Shown in pieces: positions 46,395-55,369 of a stretch of 64,000 bases of DNA. A program made the translations under genes and the position numbers. The notes beneath the pieces were generated by a model, which worked only from the letters and a program-made list of their open reading frames with translations, was not told the DNA's origin and made no database searches. The number at the start of each line of letters is the position of its first letter. Position 1 is the stretch's first letter. Source of the stretch: Bacteroidetes bacterium MED-G17 (lineage in GTDB: Bacteria > Bacteroidota > Bacteroidia > NS11-12g > UBA9320); NCBI GenBank assembly GCA_002457675.1, contig NTKK01000001.1, positions 62,001 through 126,000 on the forward strand, read 5' to 3'.

Positions 46395-47411
46395 ATGAGT
46401 GAAACTAAAGAAACCTTCAATTTCGATTATTCTGACTGGTTACCAACTCTTTGGAAATGGCGAAAAAAAATAATCACAATTACGCTAATCTCTGGAATTT
46501 TAGGCGGGCTTATAGCATTTATTATTCCTCCTCAATATAAGGCAGAGGTTGAATTTTATCCAACAACCATTAATTCTATAGGCAATGCATTTTTTACGGA
46601 TTTGAATAAAAGGGAAGCGGATGTTTTGGCATTTGGTGAAGAAGAGGAAGCAGAAAATGCATTACAATTATTACAATCTTCAAAATTGATTGGCCGGGTT
46701 GTAAAGAATTTCAAGCTTTTTGAGCATTATGGAATTGATGTTCAAAGCTCAAAACCTAAGTATAAACTTGCTAACAAAATCAAGAAAAATATAAAGTTTA
46801 AACGAACACGGGGTTTGTCGGTAAAGATATCTGTTTATGACAAAGACCCTGTCATGGCGGCAAAAATTGCCAATGGCATTGCGGCTATTTATGATACAGT
46901 AAAGTCAGAAATTCAGCATGAAGTTGCTTTACAGGCACTTGAAGTAGTTCAATCTGAATACCAAAATAAAGAAAGAGAAGTAGAAGATTTGAGAAAAAAC
47001 CTAAAGTCTTTGGCAAATAAAGGCGTAACAAATTTTGAAGAACAAGCTAGGGCTATCTCTGAAGAGATATATAAGGCACGATCAATTGGGAAGATAAATA
47101 GAGCTAAGGAACTAGAAGAAGAACAGAAAGAGCTTGCAAAATATGCAGGAGAATTTACTTACTTCAACGAAACTTTAATTTTGGAGAGCGAAGTTCTGGT
47201 TCAGCTACGAAAGAGGCTGAAAAAAGCTCAAGTTGACGTAAACAAAACAATTACACACAAATTTATTTTAACCGATGCAGATGTTCCTGAGGTTAGGGCG
47301 AAGCCAAAAAGAAAATTGTTGGTTTTAGTTGTCTGTTTATCTACTATGTTTTTCACCTCATTACTTATTTTAATGAGAGAAAATTTAAAAACGATTGACT
47401 TTTCATTATAG
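46395..47411 (+). CDS. Wzz-type polysaccharide chain-length regulator
   Basis: A 338 aa inner-membrane protein with the Wzz topology: a short cytoplasmic start, helix 1 (about 25-45, ITLISGILGGLIAFIIPPQYKAE), a large periplasmic domain with a long coiled coil (about 165-270), and helix 2 (about 308-328) preceded by a Pro-containing segment VPEVRAKPKRK. Such proteins set glycan chain length with a Wzy polymerase. No cytoplasmic tyrosine kinase domain is fused. It follows the flippase by 43 bases and precedes the ligase/polymerase by 2 bases. Confidence 0.82.
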   Translation: MSETKETFNFDYSDWLPTLWKWRKKIITITLISGILGGLIAFIIPPQYKAEVEFYPTTINSIGNAFFTDLNKREADVLAFGEEEEAENALQLLQSSKLIGRVVKNFKLFEHYGIDVQSSKPKYKLANKIKKNIKFKRTRGLSVKISVYDKDPVMAAKIANGIAAIYDTVKSEIQHEVALQALEVVQSEYQNKEREVEDLRKNLKSLANKGVTNFEEQARAISEEIYKARSIGKINRAKELEEEQKELAKYAGEFTYFNETLILESEVLVQLRKRLKKAQVDVNKTITHKFILTDADVPEVRAKPKRKLLVLVVCLSTMFFTSLLILMRENLKTIDFSL

Positions 47412-47413
47412 CC

Positions 47414-48847
47414 ATGCGCGCATTTGCAAGGAATATTTGGCTATATGCGTCAGTAGCTTCATTTTTAAGCGTTTTGTTTATTGCTGCGTGGTTTGATGCA
47501 CTTTGGATTGCCGCTCTTCCAGTAGCAATGTTGCTTATACACTGGCTGCTATTTTACCCCAAAAACTTTGTCTATTTTGTTATTTTTATTACTCCACTTT
47601 CTATACCAATTAAAGATATTGGTGGTGGTTTTGGGCTTAGTGTCCCCACCGAACCTTTGTATTGGATTCTAATTGCTTTTATACTTTTTTCTGTTGCTTT
47701 TGGTAAAAAGCTTAATCAACAATTTTTAAGATCTCCCATTAGCTTACTTATTTTGTTTGATATGCTTTGGACAGGTATTACCTGCATTACTAGTGAAATG
47801 CCTCTAATTTCATTAAAGTTTCTCTTTGCAAAACTTGTTTTTGTAGGTCTCTTTTATTTTGGTTTTGGCCACTTTTTTAATAACCCTATCAAATTGAAAA
47901 AGTCAATTATTCTATTTTGTATATCTACATTTTTTTTGGTTATCTATACTTTGATAAACCATGCCAAATACGGTTTTGTAAGGTATTTTGGTTATACTGC
48001 AATGCGACCATTTTTACCTGACCACGGGGTGTATGCTGCCTTGGTCGCCTTTGCGTTAATTATAGTTTTTGTGTTCATGCTCTATGCAAAAACTTTAAAA
48101 ATTTCTAGGTTGATGCAAGTGATTTTCCTTATTATGTTTGGGGTTTTGATTGTGGGAATAGTCTTTTCATTTACCCGAGCGGCTTGGGTTAGCCTGGTTA
48201 TTTCACTTGTGGTTTTTTTACTACTTCAGCTAAAAATTCGTTTTAGATTGTTACTGACTTTGGGCGTCTTTTTTCTAATCTTTATTTTGGGAAATTGGTC
48301 AAATATCAATAATGAACTTACTCGTAATAAAAGTGAATCAGATGATGATCTAGCTACTCATGTTGCTTCGATAGGAAATATTTCAAGTGACCCAAGCAAC
48401 TTGGAAAGACTTAATCGGTGGGACGTAGCTTTAGAAATGTTTCGCCAAAGGCCGATTGTAGGATGGGGGCCTGGTACCTACACTTTTATTTACGGTCAAC
48501 ACCAAAGATCATATAATATGACACTTATTAGCACCAGCTCAGGTGATGTAGGTGGTGTGCATAGCGAATATTTACGAACCATTAGTGAAAGTGGATTTTT
48601 GAGCGCTCTGTTTTTTTTGATTTTGACAATTCTAGCAATTGCAATTGGGTTTAATCATTTTTATACCTACCCCGCGGGGCCTGAAAAGTATTTGCACCTA
48701 GCAATTTTTCTTGCATTGATAACCTATTTTTCCCACGGTATATTGAATAATTACTCTGACTATGACAAGATTGCTTTGCCATTTTGGGGATTTCTTGGAG
48801 CTATGGTGGCCATGAAAAAACAGTCATTAGAGAAAGATAGTCCATGA
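47414..48847 (+). CDS. O-antigen ligase/polymerase family membrane protein
   Basis: A 477 aa protein with 10-12 hydrophobic helices and a large extracytoplasmic loop. The Wzy_C/WaaL landmarks are FSFTRAAWVSLVISL and, after the loop, RLNRWDVALEMFRQRPIVGWGPGTYTF with VGGVHSEYLRTISESGFLSA. The conserved Arg, Gly and His residues in these segments are those implicated in glycan transfer from undecaprenyl carriers. Whether it acts as ligase to lipid A or as polymerase cannot be told. It follows Wzz by 2 bases and overlaps the permease by 4. Confidence 0.85.
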   Translation: MRAFARNIWLYASVASFLSVLFIAAWFDALWIAALPVAMLLIHWLLFYPKNFVYFVIFITPLSIPIKDIGGGFGLSVPTEPLYWILIAFILFSVAFGKKLNQQFLRSPISLLILFDMLWTGITCITSEMPLISLKFLFAKLVFVGLFYFGFGHFFNNPIKLKKSIILFCISTFFLVIYTLINHAKYGFVRYFGYTAMRPFLPDHGVYAALVAFALIIVFVFMLYAKTLKISRLMQVIFLIMFGVLIVGIVFSFTRAAWVSLVISLVVFLLLQLKIRFRLLLTLGVFFLIFILGNWSNINNELTRNKSESDDDLATHVASIGNISSDPSNLERLNRWDVALEMFRQRPIVGWGPGTYTFIYGQHQRSYNMTLISTSSGDVGGVHSEYLRTISESGFLSALFFLILTILAIAIGFNHFYTYPAGPEKYLHLAIFLALITYFSHGILNNYSDYDKIALPFWGFLGAMVAMKKQSLEKDSP

Positions 48848-49881
48848 AAAAAAACCTGTTTTCCTATTCTTTTTTCTCTCTAGGATTTTGTCTCGTCTCA
48901 TTTTTTGGTCTTGTCGCTTTAGGCGGATATGTTTTTGTGCCAATCTCTTATCCAAATGCTGCAGACTTACAATTGCAGCAGAGTTTAAAAGCACCTGGAC
49001 ACCAAGCGTACTTTCTTATTGAAAAGAGAGAAATTTCATTTCTTGATTACTGGATTCATGGGAAGAAATCTGAGCGCTTATTCGTTGTGGATCAAGAAAA
49101 TGAAGTAAATCCTTTTATGAAGGTAAAATTTTTTGAAACTTTAGGTTCACTAAGCTTTGAATCTATGGATGAGGTGAATTTTAGCCATGAAAAATATGAG
49201 TTGAAAAAAGTTGTAAATTTTTTAGGCACTGATCAATACGGGAGAGATGTACTGAGTAGAGCTATTTTGGGGACTAGAATATCTCTTTTAGTAGGGTTTT
49301 CCTCTGTTTTATTTTCTTTGTTTTTGGGCGTGTCATTAGGCCTACTTTCAGGATATTATCGAGCTTGGGTAGACAAGATCGTTTTATGGGTTATAAATGT
49401 AAGTTGGAGTTTGCCTACTTTATTATTGGCCATGGTGTTAATCATATCTATGGGGAAAGGTTTTTGGCAAATTTTTGTTGCCATTGGTCTTAGTATGTGG
49501 GTTGATATTGCCCGTATTGTACGAGGAGAAGTACTAAAAATAAGAGAACTTGAATATATCAAGGCTGCAAACGTACTTGGGTTTTCAGATTTAAGAATAA
49601 TGTTAAAACATATTTTACCTAATTTGAAAGGGCCAATTATTGTATTGACATCAGCCAACTTTGCAACAGCTATTTTATTGGAATCTGGCTTAAGTTTTTT
49701 GGGAATTGGTGTTCAGGCTCCAGTAGCAAGTTGGGGAAATATGATAAGAGAAAACTATTCTTTTATCGCTTTTGGTTCACCCTATTTGGCTTTAACTCCA
49801 GGTTTAGCAATTGTCTTGTTGGTCATGGCTTTCAATTTCATTGGCCTTGGGTTGAGAGATTATTTCGACGTTCGAAATTAA
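48844..49881 (+). CDS. DppC/OppC-like ABC transporter permease
   Basis: A 345 aa BPD-type permease. Helix 1 (about 10-35) is separated from the core by a periplasmic insert of roughly 90 residues. The core begins at the family motif FLGTDQYGRDVLSRAILGTRISLLVGF, has helices to the C-terminus and the EAA loop GEVLKIRELEYIKAANVLGFSDLRIMLKHILPN. It normally pairs with a DppB permease, ATPases and a binding protein, none of which is nearby. Peptide or nickel are usual substrates; not decided here. The start overlaps the previous stop by 4 bases and its end overlaps convergent dapF. Confidence 0.87.
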   Translation: MKKNLFSYSFFSLGFCLVSFFGLVALGGYVFVPISYPNAADLQLQQSLKAPGHQAYFLIEKREISFLDYWIHGKKSERLFVVDQENEVNPFMKVKFFETLGSLSFESMDEVNFSHEKYELKKVVNFLGTDQYGRDVLSRAILGTRISLLVGFSSVLFSLFLGVSLGLLSGYYRAWVDKIVLWVINVSWSLPTLLLAMVLIISMGKGFWQIFVAIGLSMWVDIARIVRGEVLKIRELEYIKAANVLGFSDLRIMLKHILPNLKGPIIVLTSANFATAILLESGLSFLGIGVQAPVASWGNMIRENYSFIAFGSPYLALTPGLAIVLLVMAFNFIGLGLRDYFDVRN

Positions 49882-50657
49882 ATATAGATTTCTCCTTTAA
49901 AAATACATTTTGCAGGTCCAATTAAATGGATTTGGGAGAATACGTCCCCATCAAAGTGATATTGAACATAAAATCTTCCACCTCTGGTTTCAATATGTAA
50001 TTTATTAAACCCATGGGTATTTTTTGCCAGAGCTCTGCTTAATGCAACAGCAGTTACACCTGTCCCACAACTTAATGTTTCATTTTCCACCCCTCTTTCA
50101 TACGTTCTAATATGAACTGTTTGGTTAATAATTTCAATAAAATTTATATTTATTCCTTTCTCTTTATATTCTTCAGAATACCTAATTTCTTTGGCTCTTC
50201 CGATTATTGGTGACTCATAAAGGGCAGATGTTTCAAAAACAAGGTGAGGAGAGCCAGTATCCAAAAAAAATCTACCCTCTTCTATACTGAATCTACCACA
50301 ATCGTGCATTTGTAAATCAATTTTGTTGGGTTCAATTTCTTCTGCATGATATACTCCGTTTGTCGATAGAAAGCGAGTATTTTTTTTTTTGATTATTTTT
50401 TGGTCAAGTGCAAATTGGACAGCACATCTGCTGCCATTTCCGCAGAAGCTTTGGCTAGCATCTGGGTTGTAGAAAATCATCTCAAAATCCAGTGTTGGAT
50501 GTTGCTGAATTAGAATTAACCCATCGCTACCTATACCAAAATGACGATTGCATACATTTTTTATAACATCATTTGAAAGGGTTATAGATTTTTCCCAGTT
50601 GTCAATGATTATAAAATCATTTCCAGCTCCATGGTATTTCCAAAAATCAAGGTTCAT
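49878..50657 (-). CDS. dapF: Diaminopimelate epimerase
   Basis: A 259 aa PLP-independent racemase converting LL-DAP to meso-DAP for lysine and peptidoglycan. The two catalytic cysteines are seen in ASQSFCGNGSRC (C72) and ENETLSCGTGVTAV (C197), and the N-terminus FWKYHGAGNDFIIID is typical. meso-DAP matches the mDAP specificity of MurE further on. Its start overlaps the end of the anti-sigma-like gene by 11 bases, an odd partner for a lysine enzyme. Confidence 0.95.
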   Translation of the reverse strand: MNLDFWKYHGAGNDFIIIDNWEKSITLSNDVIKNVCNRHFGIGSDGLILIQQHPTLDFEMIFYNPDASQSFCGNGSRCAVQFALDQKIIKKKNTRFLSTNGVYHAEEIEPNKIDLQMHDCGRFSIEEGRFFLDTGSPHLVFETSALYESPIIGRAKEIRYSEEYKEKGININFIEIINQTVHIRTYERGVENETLSCGTGVTAVALSRALAKNTHGFNKLHIETRGGRFYVQYHFDGDVFSQIHLIGPAKCIFKGEIYI

Positions 50658-51618
50658 AATTTAACTTTTCTATGATTTTAGGATTGGTTTCGATAAGTAA
50701 ATTTTGGAAGGTAGAATTCGGCAGTAATTTGTACAAGGTTCCATCCTTTTTAAGGAAAAAAGTCTTTTCTAATCCCATAATCTCAATGGCTGTGCTAGGG
50801 TTTATGCCAAAAAGTTGAAGTCTATTACTGAAAAATTTATAACCTCGATCATAAACGGAAGATTTCCAATATTCAACTTTTATCTGTTGGAATGTACTTG
50901 ATTTTTTTTGGGACGCTTCTTTATTCCTTCTTTTTCTTTTTGAATCCTTATAAAAGGTTTCGGTGTTTGTTGAGAAGATGGTTGCTTGAATAGTTGTAAC
51001 AAACAGCAAACTGTCTGCAACAATTTTTTCTATTACTTCAAGGTTTATTGCCTTAGGTGTTTCCTTATCCATCTCAAATTTTTCTTCTGGAATTTCGTCA
51101 TCTTCAACAATTTCAATTTGAGCTGGCTGAGGCATTTTTATTTCTTGCGTCATTATTGATTCCTCTTCTTCAATATATTGATCGATAACAACAAGGTGAT
51201 CAGTAAGACTGTCTGAAGCTATAATACTGTCTGATATTTGTTTTTGAATGCTGTCAACAGTGGCCACTGGTTTAGGTGGCTGACGACTTTCTGAAATAGT
51301 TATATGATCAGTTTTGTTTAAATCAATGAGTAAATATGCAATAGAAAATATCAAAACAATTATACTAGAAGCGATTACCCATTTTGTGCTCCAAACATTT
51401 TGAAAGTATTCAACTTTTCCTTCGCTTTTTAACAATTTTTTTAACTCATTTTCTTTATTTCTTTCAATTGCTTTAATGAGCAGAATTCGCTTCTCATATG
51501 CTAATTTGAATGCAGGATCGTTTTTCATTTTGGCATGAAAAATGTCAAGACTCTCTCCAAAAAGCTCACCTTTATAGTAAGCATCAATTAAGTCATATGT
51601 TTCCTCGTTTATTGACAT
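50647..51618 (-). CDS. Anti-sigma-factor-like single-pass membrane protein
   Basis: A 323 aa protein whose first ~75 residues are cytoplasmic and helical (EETYDLIDAYYKGELFGESLDIFHAKMKND), followed by one membrane helix (about 80-99) and a long polar, Glu/Thr-rich periplasmic region (about 100-323). This layout, and its position 40 bases downstream of a sigma factor on the same strand, suggest an anti-sigma factor that senses the periplasm. I do not recognise a family domain beyond the resemblance of the N-terminus to anti-sigma cytoplasmic domains. Function is inferred. Confidence 0.55.
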   Translation of the reverse strand: MSINEETYDLIDAYYKGELFGESLDIFHAKMKNDPAFKLAYEKRILLIKAIERNKENELKKLLKSEGKVEYFQNVWSTKWVIASSIIVLIFSIAYLLIDLNKTDHITISESRQPPKPVATVDSIQKQISDSIIASDSLTDHLVVIDQYIEEEESIMTQEIKMPQPAQIEIVEDDEIPEEKFEMDKETPKAINLEVIEKIVADSLLFVTTIQATIFSTNTETFYKDSKRKRRNKEASQKKSSTFQQIKVEYWKSSVYDRGYKFFSNRLQLFGINPSTAIEIMGLEKTFFLKKDGTLYKLLPNSTFQNLLIETNPKIIEKLNYEP

Positions 51619-51658
51619 CCTGCTTATTTATAGTAGAATTCTATCATAAGTAAATCAA

Positions 51659-52219
51659 TTAAAAAAAATCTTCCCAATTGTATGAAGCTTTTACCAAATC
51701 CTCCAACTTTCTCATGCATTGATATTTTTTACTTTTTACAGTATTTGTATTTTTTAATGACATTTTTTCAGCTATTTCTTCATTTTTCATCCCATCAAAA
51801 TAAAAATAAGTTAAAAGTAATTTACAGGTTTCATCAAGGTCTTTTACCAAATCTGTAATTAAATCTATTTTTGGGTTGTACTCCTCCGTAGAACTTGAAG
51901 CCTCAGACCTATCAAAATTTACTTTTGTCATTTTTGTTCTTTTACGAAGTTTCTTAAACCAAATATTTTTTGCAATTGCCAATATGTAGGTGCCAAGTTT
52001 AGAGGTAAGATGAAAGTTGGTATTTGAAATATTTTTCCAAATAGCGATTACAGTTTCTTGCATAACATCCTCTACTTCATCTTCATCTCCATTGTGCTTC
52101 AGAACAAAATTCCTCACCAGGGTATAATATTCTTTGAAGATATAAGGCAAAATTGACTCGTCTCTTTGTTTGATCAATTCCACAATTTTTGTTTCGCTAT
52201 GCCTTTTAAAAAGACTCAT
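51659..52219 (-). CDS. ECF-type RNA polymerase sigma factor
   Basis: A 186 aa sigma-70 family protein. Region 2 covers about 20-90 (ILPYIFKEYYTLVRNFVLKH, GDEDEVEDVMQETVIAIWKNI), followed by KLGTYILAIAKNIWFKKLRK. Region 4 is near 130-175 (LTYFYFDGMKNEEIAEKMSLKNTNTVKSKKYQCMRKLE) with a helix-turn-helix. Regions 1 and 3 are absent, which defines the ECF group. The neighbouring single-pass protein is the probable regulator. It diverges from degP, a classic envelope-stress target, with a 141-base gap. Confidence 0.9.
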   Translation of the reverse strand: MSLFKRHSETKIVELIKQRDESILPYIFKEYYTLVRNFVLKHNGDEDEVEDVMQETVIAIWKNISNTNFHLTSKLGTYILAIAKNIWFKKLRKRTKMTKVNFDRSEASSSTEEYNPKIDLITDLVKDLDETCKLLLTYFYFDGMKNEEIAEKMSLKNTNTVKSKKYQCMRKLEDLVKASYNWEDFF

Positions 52220-52264
52220 TGGTAGATGATGTCAACTTAGTTTTTGTCGATTGGTTTAACATGA

Positions 52265-52295
52265 CAAAATTTTTCGATAAGTTGCACGTTACAAA
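52265..52295 (-). promoter_or_regulatory. Candidate promoter for the ECF sigma factor operon
   Basis: On the minus strand TTTG (52295-52292), a 19-base spacer and AAATTTTG (52272-52265) match TTTG-N19-TAnnTTTG with one mismatch. The start would be about 40 bases before the ATG. A housekeeping-type promoter here would give basal expression. Confidence 0.5.
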
Positions 52296-52360
52296 TATCA
52301 AAAGAAAGAATCTAAAAAAGATCTTTTCGGCACAAATATTGTTTACGTATTAAAATTAAA

Positions 52361-53812
52361 ATGAAAAAAATAGCAGCAATTTTGCTTTTTGCCTTCTTAG
52401 GTGCAAGTTTGGCATTGGGCATTCAAAATTATTTTCTTAAAAAACAAGATTCTCAAACTATTCAAGAAAAACAGGCGAGTTACTTCACCTCAGACATGCA
52501 AAAATTGTCAGGTCTAAACTTGGATTTTAAAGAAGTTGCAAAGTTTGCCACACCAGCAGTAGTGCACATCAAAACCAAACTTAAGTCAAACCCTGCCAGC
52601 GGCTTTGAAGATTTAGGAAATCCATTTGAGTTATTTGATCCAAGATTCCGCCAACAGGGTCCTCAAGTTGCTTCCGGTTCAGGTATTTTTATTACAGCGG
52701 ATGGTTTTATAGCCACCAATAACCATGTTATTGACAACGCAGCTGAAATAGAAGTTGTTCTGAATGATAAACGCAGCTACTCGGCAGAATTGGTTGGTAC
52801 AGATCCTGAAACTGACTTAGCCCTATTGAAAATAGAGGAAAAGGAATTGCCTTTTTTACCTTTTGGGAATTCGGATAATTTAGAAATCGGAGAGTGGGTA
52901 ATTGCTGTTGGGAATCCCTTCAACTTAACCTCTACGGTTACTGCTGGCATTGTTAGTGCAAAAGGGAGGAATATAAATTTATTGAGGCAAAATGGAGGAG
53001 AATGGGCAATAGAAAATTTTATACAAACTGATGCAGCAGTTAATCCAGGGAATAGTGGAGGAGCATTAGTAAATACGCAAGGGGAGTTAATAGGAATAAA
53101 TACAGCTATTGCTTCTAAAACTGGAAGTTATGCTGGCTATTCATTTGCTGTTCCTGTAAATATTGCCAAAAAAATTCTCGATGATTTGCTCAAATTTGGG
53201 GAAGTAAAAAGAGCTGTTCTAGGGGTGAAAATTCAAGATTTGACTGCCGAACTAGCAAAAGAAAAAGGAATAGAGAAACTTGAAGGTGTATTCGTTCCTG
53301 AGGTAATTGAGGGTAAAGCAGCGGATAAGGCTGGGATTAAATCAGGTGACGTAATTCTGAAAATTGACGAAAAAAAATTAAATAGCTCATCACAACTACA
53401 AGAAGAGATAAGTAAACATTATCCAGGAGATGAAATTTTGGTGTCTGTTTTGAGAGAAGGGAAATACTTCACCAAAAAGGTAAAACTTCTCACAAGAGAA
53501 GGTGAAGAAAAATTTAAACAAGAGGTTAGTAGAGACGAAAGAGAAGTTCTTGGAGCTACTTTTGAAAATTTATCTAGACAAGAAAAGCTAAATATGGGCA
53601 TTCGAAATGGCGTTAGAATCAAGAAGGTGGCAAAGAGTGAATTTGCGTCAAAAGGCGTTCCAAATGGATTCATAATAACCAAAATAGACAAACAAAAAGT
53701 GAATTCTACTGAGCAATTGATGCAAATGATAAAAAATAAAAAAGGGTTTGTATTTATCGAAGGATTGAAACCTTCTGGGCTTGAAGATGCTTACGTCCTC
53801 CAGTTGAAATAA
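52361..53812 (+). CDS. DegP/HtrA family periplasmic serine protease
   Basis: A 483 aa envelope quality-control protease/chaperone. A signal or anchor helix (about 3-22) is followed by a trypsin-like domain with catalytic His in ATNNHVIDNA (H122), Asp in DPETDLALLKI (D152) and Ser in VNPGNSGGALV (S232). Two PDZ domains follow (about 270-370 and 385-480). Length equals E. coli DegP. It is divergent from the ECF sigma gene, so regulation by that sigma is plausible but unproven. Confidence 0.94.
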   Translation: MKKIAAILLFAFLGASLALGIQNYFLKKQDSQTIQEKQASYFTSDMQKLSGLNLDFKEVAKFATPAVVHIKTKLKSNPASGFEDLGNPFELFDPRFRQQGPQVASGSGIFITADGFIATNNHVIDNAAEIEVVLNDKRSYSAELVGTDPETDLALLKIEEKELPFLPFGNSDNLEIGEWVIAVGNPFNLTSTVTAGIVSAKGRNINLLRQNGGEWAIENFIQTDAAVNPGNSGGALVNTQGELIGINTAIASKTGSYAGYSFAVPVNIAKKILDDLLKFGEVKRAVLGVKIQDLTAELAKEKGIEKLEGVFVPEVIEGKAADKAGIKSGDVILKIDEKKLNSSSQLQEEISKHYPGDEILVSVLREGKYFTKKVKLLTREGEEKFKQEVSRDEREVLGATFENLSRQEKLNMGIRNGVRIKKVAKSEFASKGVPNGFIITKIDKQKVNSTEQLMQMIKNKKGFVFIEGLKPSGLEDAYVLQLK

Positions 53813-53861
53813 AATCAAAAAACCAGGCCTTTTGCCATGCAGAAGTCCTTCTTTTGTATTC

Positions 53862-55334
53862 TTGAAAAAGAAAAATATATTTCTTCTTCTCCTAAGCATT
53901 CAACTAGCCTCATTTGCACAAAACCCTTATACAATACAGCATAAGGAAGTACAATACTTTATATATGATTTGAAGATTGTTGAGGCTAAAAAAGCAATCG
54001 AACATTTATCTAGGGAAAATATATGGACGCAATACCTTATTGCCAAAGTAGAAGTGTTTGGCCAATTTTGCACCCCAAATCTCAATTCCTTTGAAAGTTC
54101 CCTAAAAGAAATTGACAAGCAAATAGACCTAATTAGGTCTAAAAATGTGTTGCCCAAGTATAAATACTTTTTTGAAGGAGAAATACAATTTCATAAAGCA
54201 TGGCTCGCATTTCAATTTTCAGACTATATAAAGTCAGCAAGGGCATTGCATCTAGCCAAGCAGAATTTACGTAGATCATTGGATTTGGATAAAAATTTTT
54301 TGCTACCTCTAAAATCACTTGGTGTAATTAATACCCTTTTTGGTGCCATACCAAAAAAGTATTTATGGGCAACAAATGCAATAGGATATGAAGGAGATGT
54401 GGACCAAGGAATAGACGCATTAAGCAAGCTGAGTAAAATTAAAACCAATGAAAATAAGGCAAATTACTGGCTTATAAAAGAAGCTACATATTGGCTAGCT
54501 TTACTAGAATTACACATCCAAAATAATCCGGAAAAATCTTGGAATACAATCAAATCAAATGGCAGTAATGACGAAATAAACCTCATGGATATTTATTTGA
54601 AGACCATAGTTGCACAAAAAATAAAGAAAAATGAGGAAGTCTTCCAGTCTGTTTCTTACTTGGAAGAAAGAAAAAATGAATTTCCGATATTATATTATTA
54701 TTTGGGGCTCACCTATTTGTATAGATTAGACGCGCGCTGCGAGGAGAGATTTTTACAATTTTTAAAATCCAAAAACAAACAAAAATTTGCAGCAAGCACT
54801 TTGCAAAAATTGTCTTGGTGGTATTTTTTGAACGGTGACGAATTTCGATATGAAACAACAAAACAAAAGCTAATTAGCTTGACAAATTTAAGGACAGAGA
54901 GAGATCTACAAGCCCAAAAAGAAGCACATTATTCACTAAATAAGAAGCTATTACACACCCGTATTTTATGGGACGGTGGTTATACTCAAGAAGCACAATC
55001 CATACTCCAAACCGTTAAGATTTCATCGTTAACAGATAAGACCTTCCAAGCAGAATACTATTATAGAATGGGACAACTTAGTCGACAGTTAAAAAACAAG
55101 GATGACGCAATCAAATATTACAAAAAAGCCATTGAAATAGGTACTAGTCTACCCCGCTGTTTTGCGGCAAAATCCTCATTAAAATTGGGTGAAATTTATC
55201 ATCGTTCAGGACAAATACAAGATGCACTTGAGTATTACGAAATGGCGACAACATTTCATAAAAACAAGGAATACAAAAGGGCAATTGAACTTAAAGCAAA
55301 AGGGGCAAAAAAAAGAATTATTGATAGCAATTAG
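53862..55334 (+). CDS. Secreted/periplasmic tetratricopeptide repeat protein
   Basis: A ~490 aa protein with a signal peptide (KKKNIFLLLLSIQLASFAQ) and helical repeats through its length; clear TPRs lie near the C-terminus (EYYYRMGQLSRQLKNKDDAIKYYKKAIEIG; SSLKLGEIYHRSGQIQDALEYYEMA). The TTG at 53862 starts the signal peptide directly; a TTG 10 codons earlier is less likely. I cannot place the N-terminal ~300 residues in a family. It lies 49 bases after degP and 35 bases before gltX. Confidence 0.7.
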   Translation: MKKKNIFLLLLSIQLASFAQNPYTIQHKEVQYFIYDLKIVEAKKAIEHLSRENIWTQYLIAKVEVFGQFCTPNLNSFESSLKEIDKQIDLIRSKNVLPKYKYFFEGEIQFHKAWLAFQFSDYIKSARALHLAKQNLRRSLDLDKNFLLPLKSLGVINTLFGAIPKKYLWATNAIGYEGDVDQGIDALSKLSKIKTNENKANYWLIKEATYWLALLELHIQNNPEKSWNTIKSNGSNDEINLMDIYLKTIVAQKIKKNEEVFQSVSYLEERKNEFPILYYYLGLTYLYRLDARCEERFLQFLKSKNKQKFAASTLQKLSWWYFLNGDEFRYETTKQKLISLTNLRTERDLQAQKEAHYSLNKKLLHTRILWDGGYTQEAQSILQTVKISSLTDKTFQAEYYYRMGQLSRQLKNKDDAIKYYKKAIEIGTSLPRCFAAKSSLKLGEIYHRSGQIQDALEYYEMATTFHKNKEYKRAIELKAKGAKKRIIDSN

Positions 55335-55369
55335 GCAGTCCACAATTCAAAACGTTTTTTTGCATAAAT

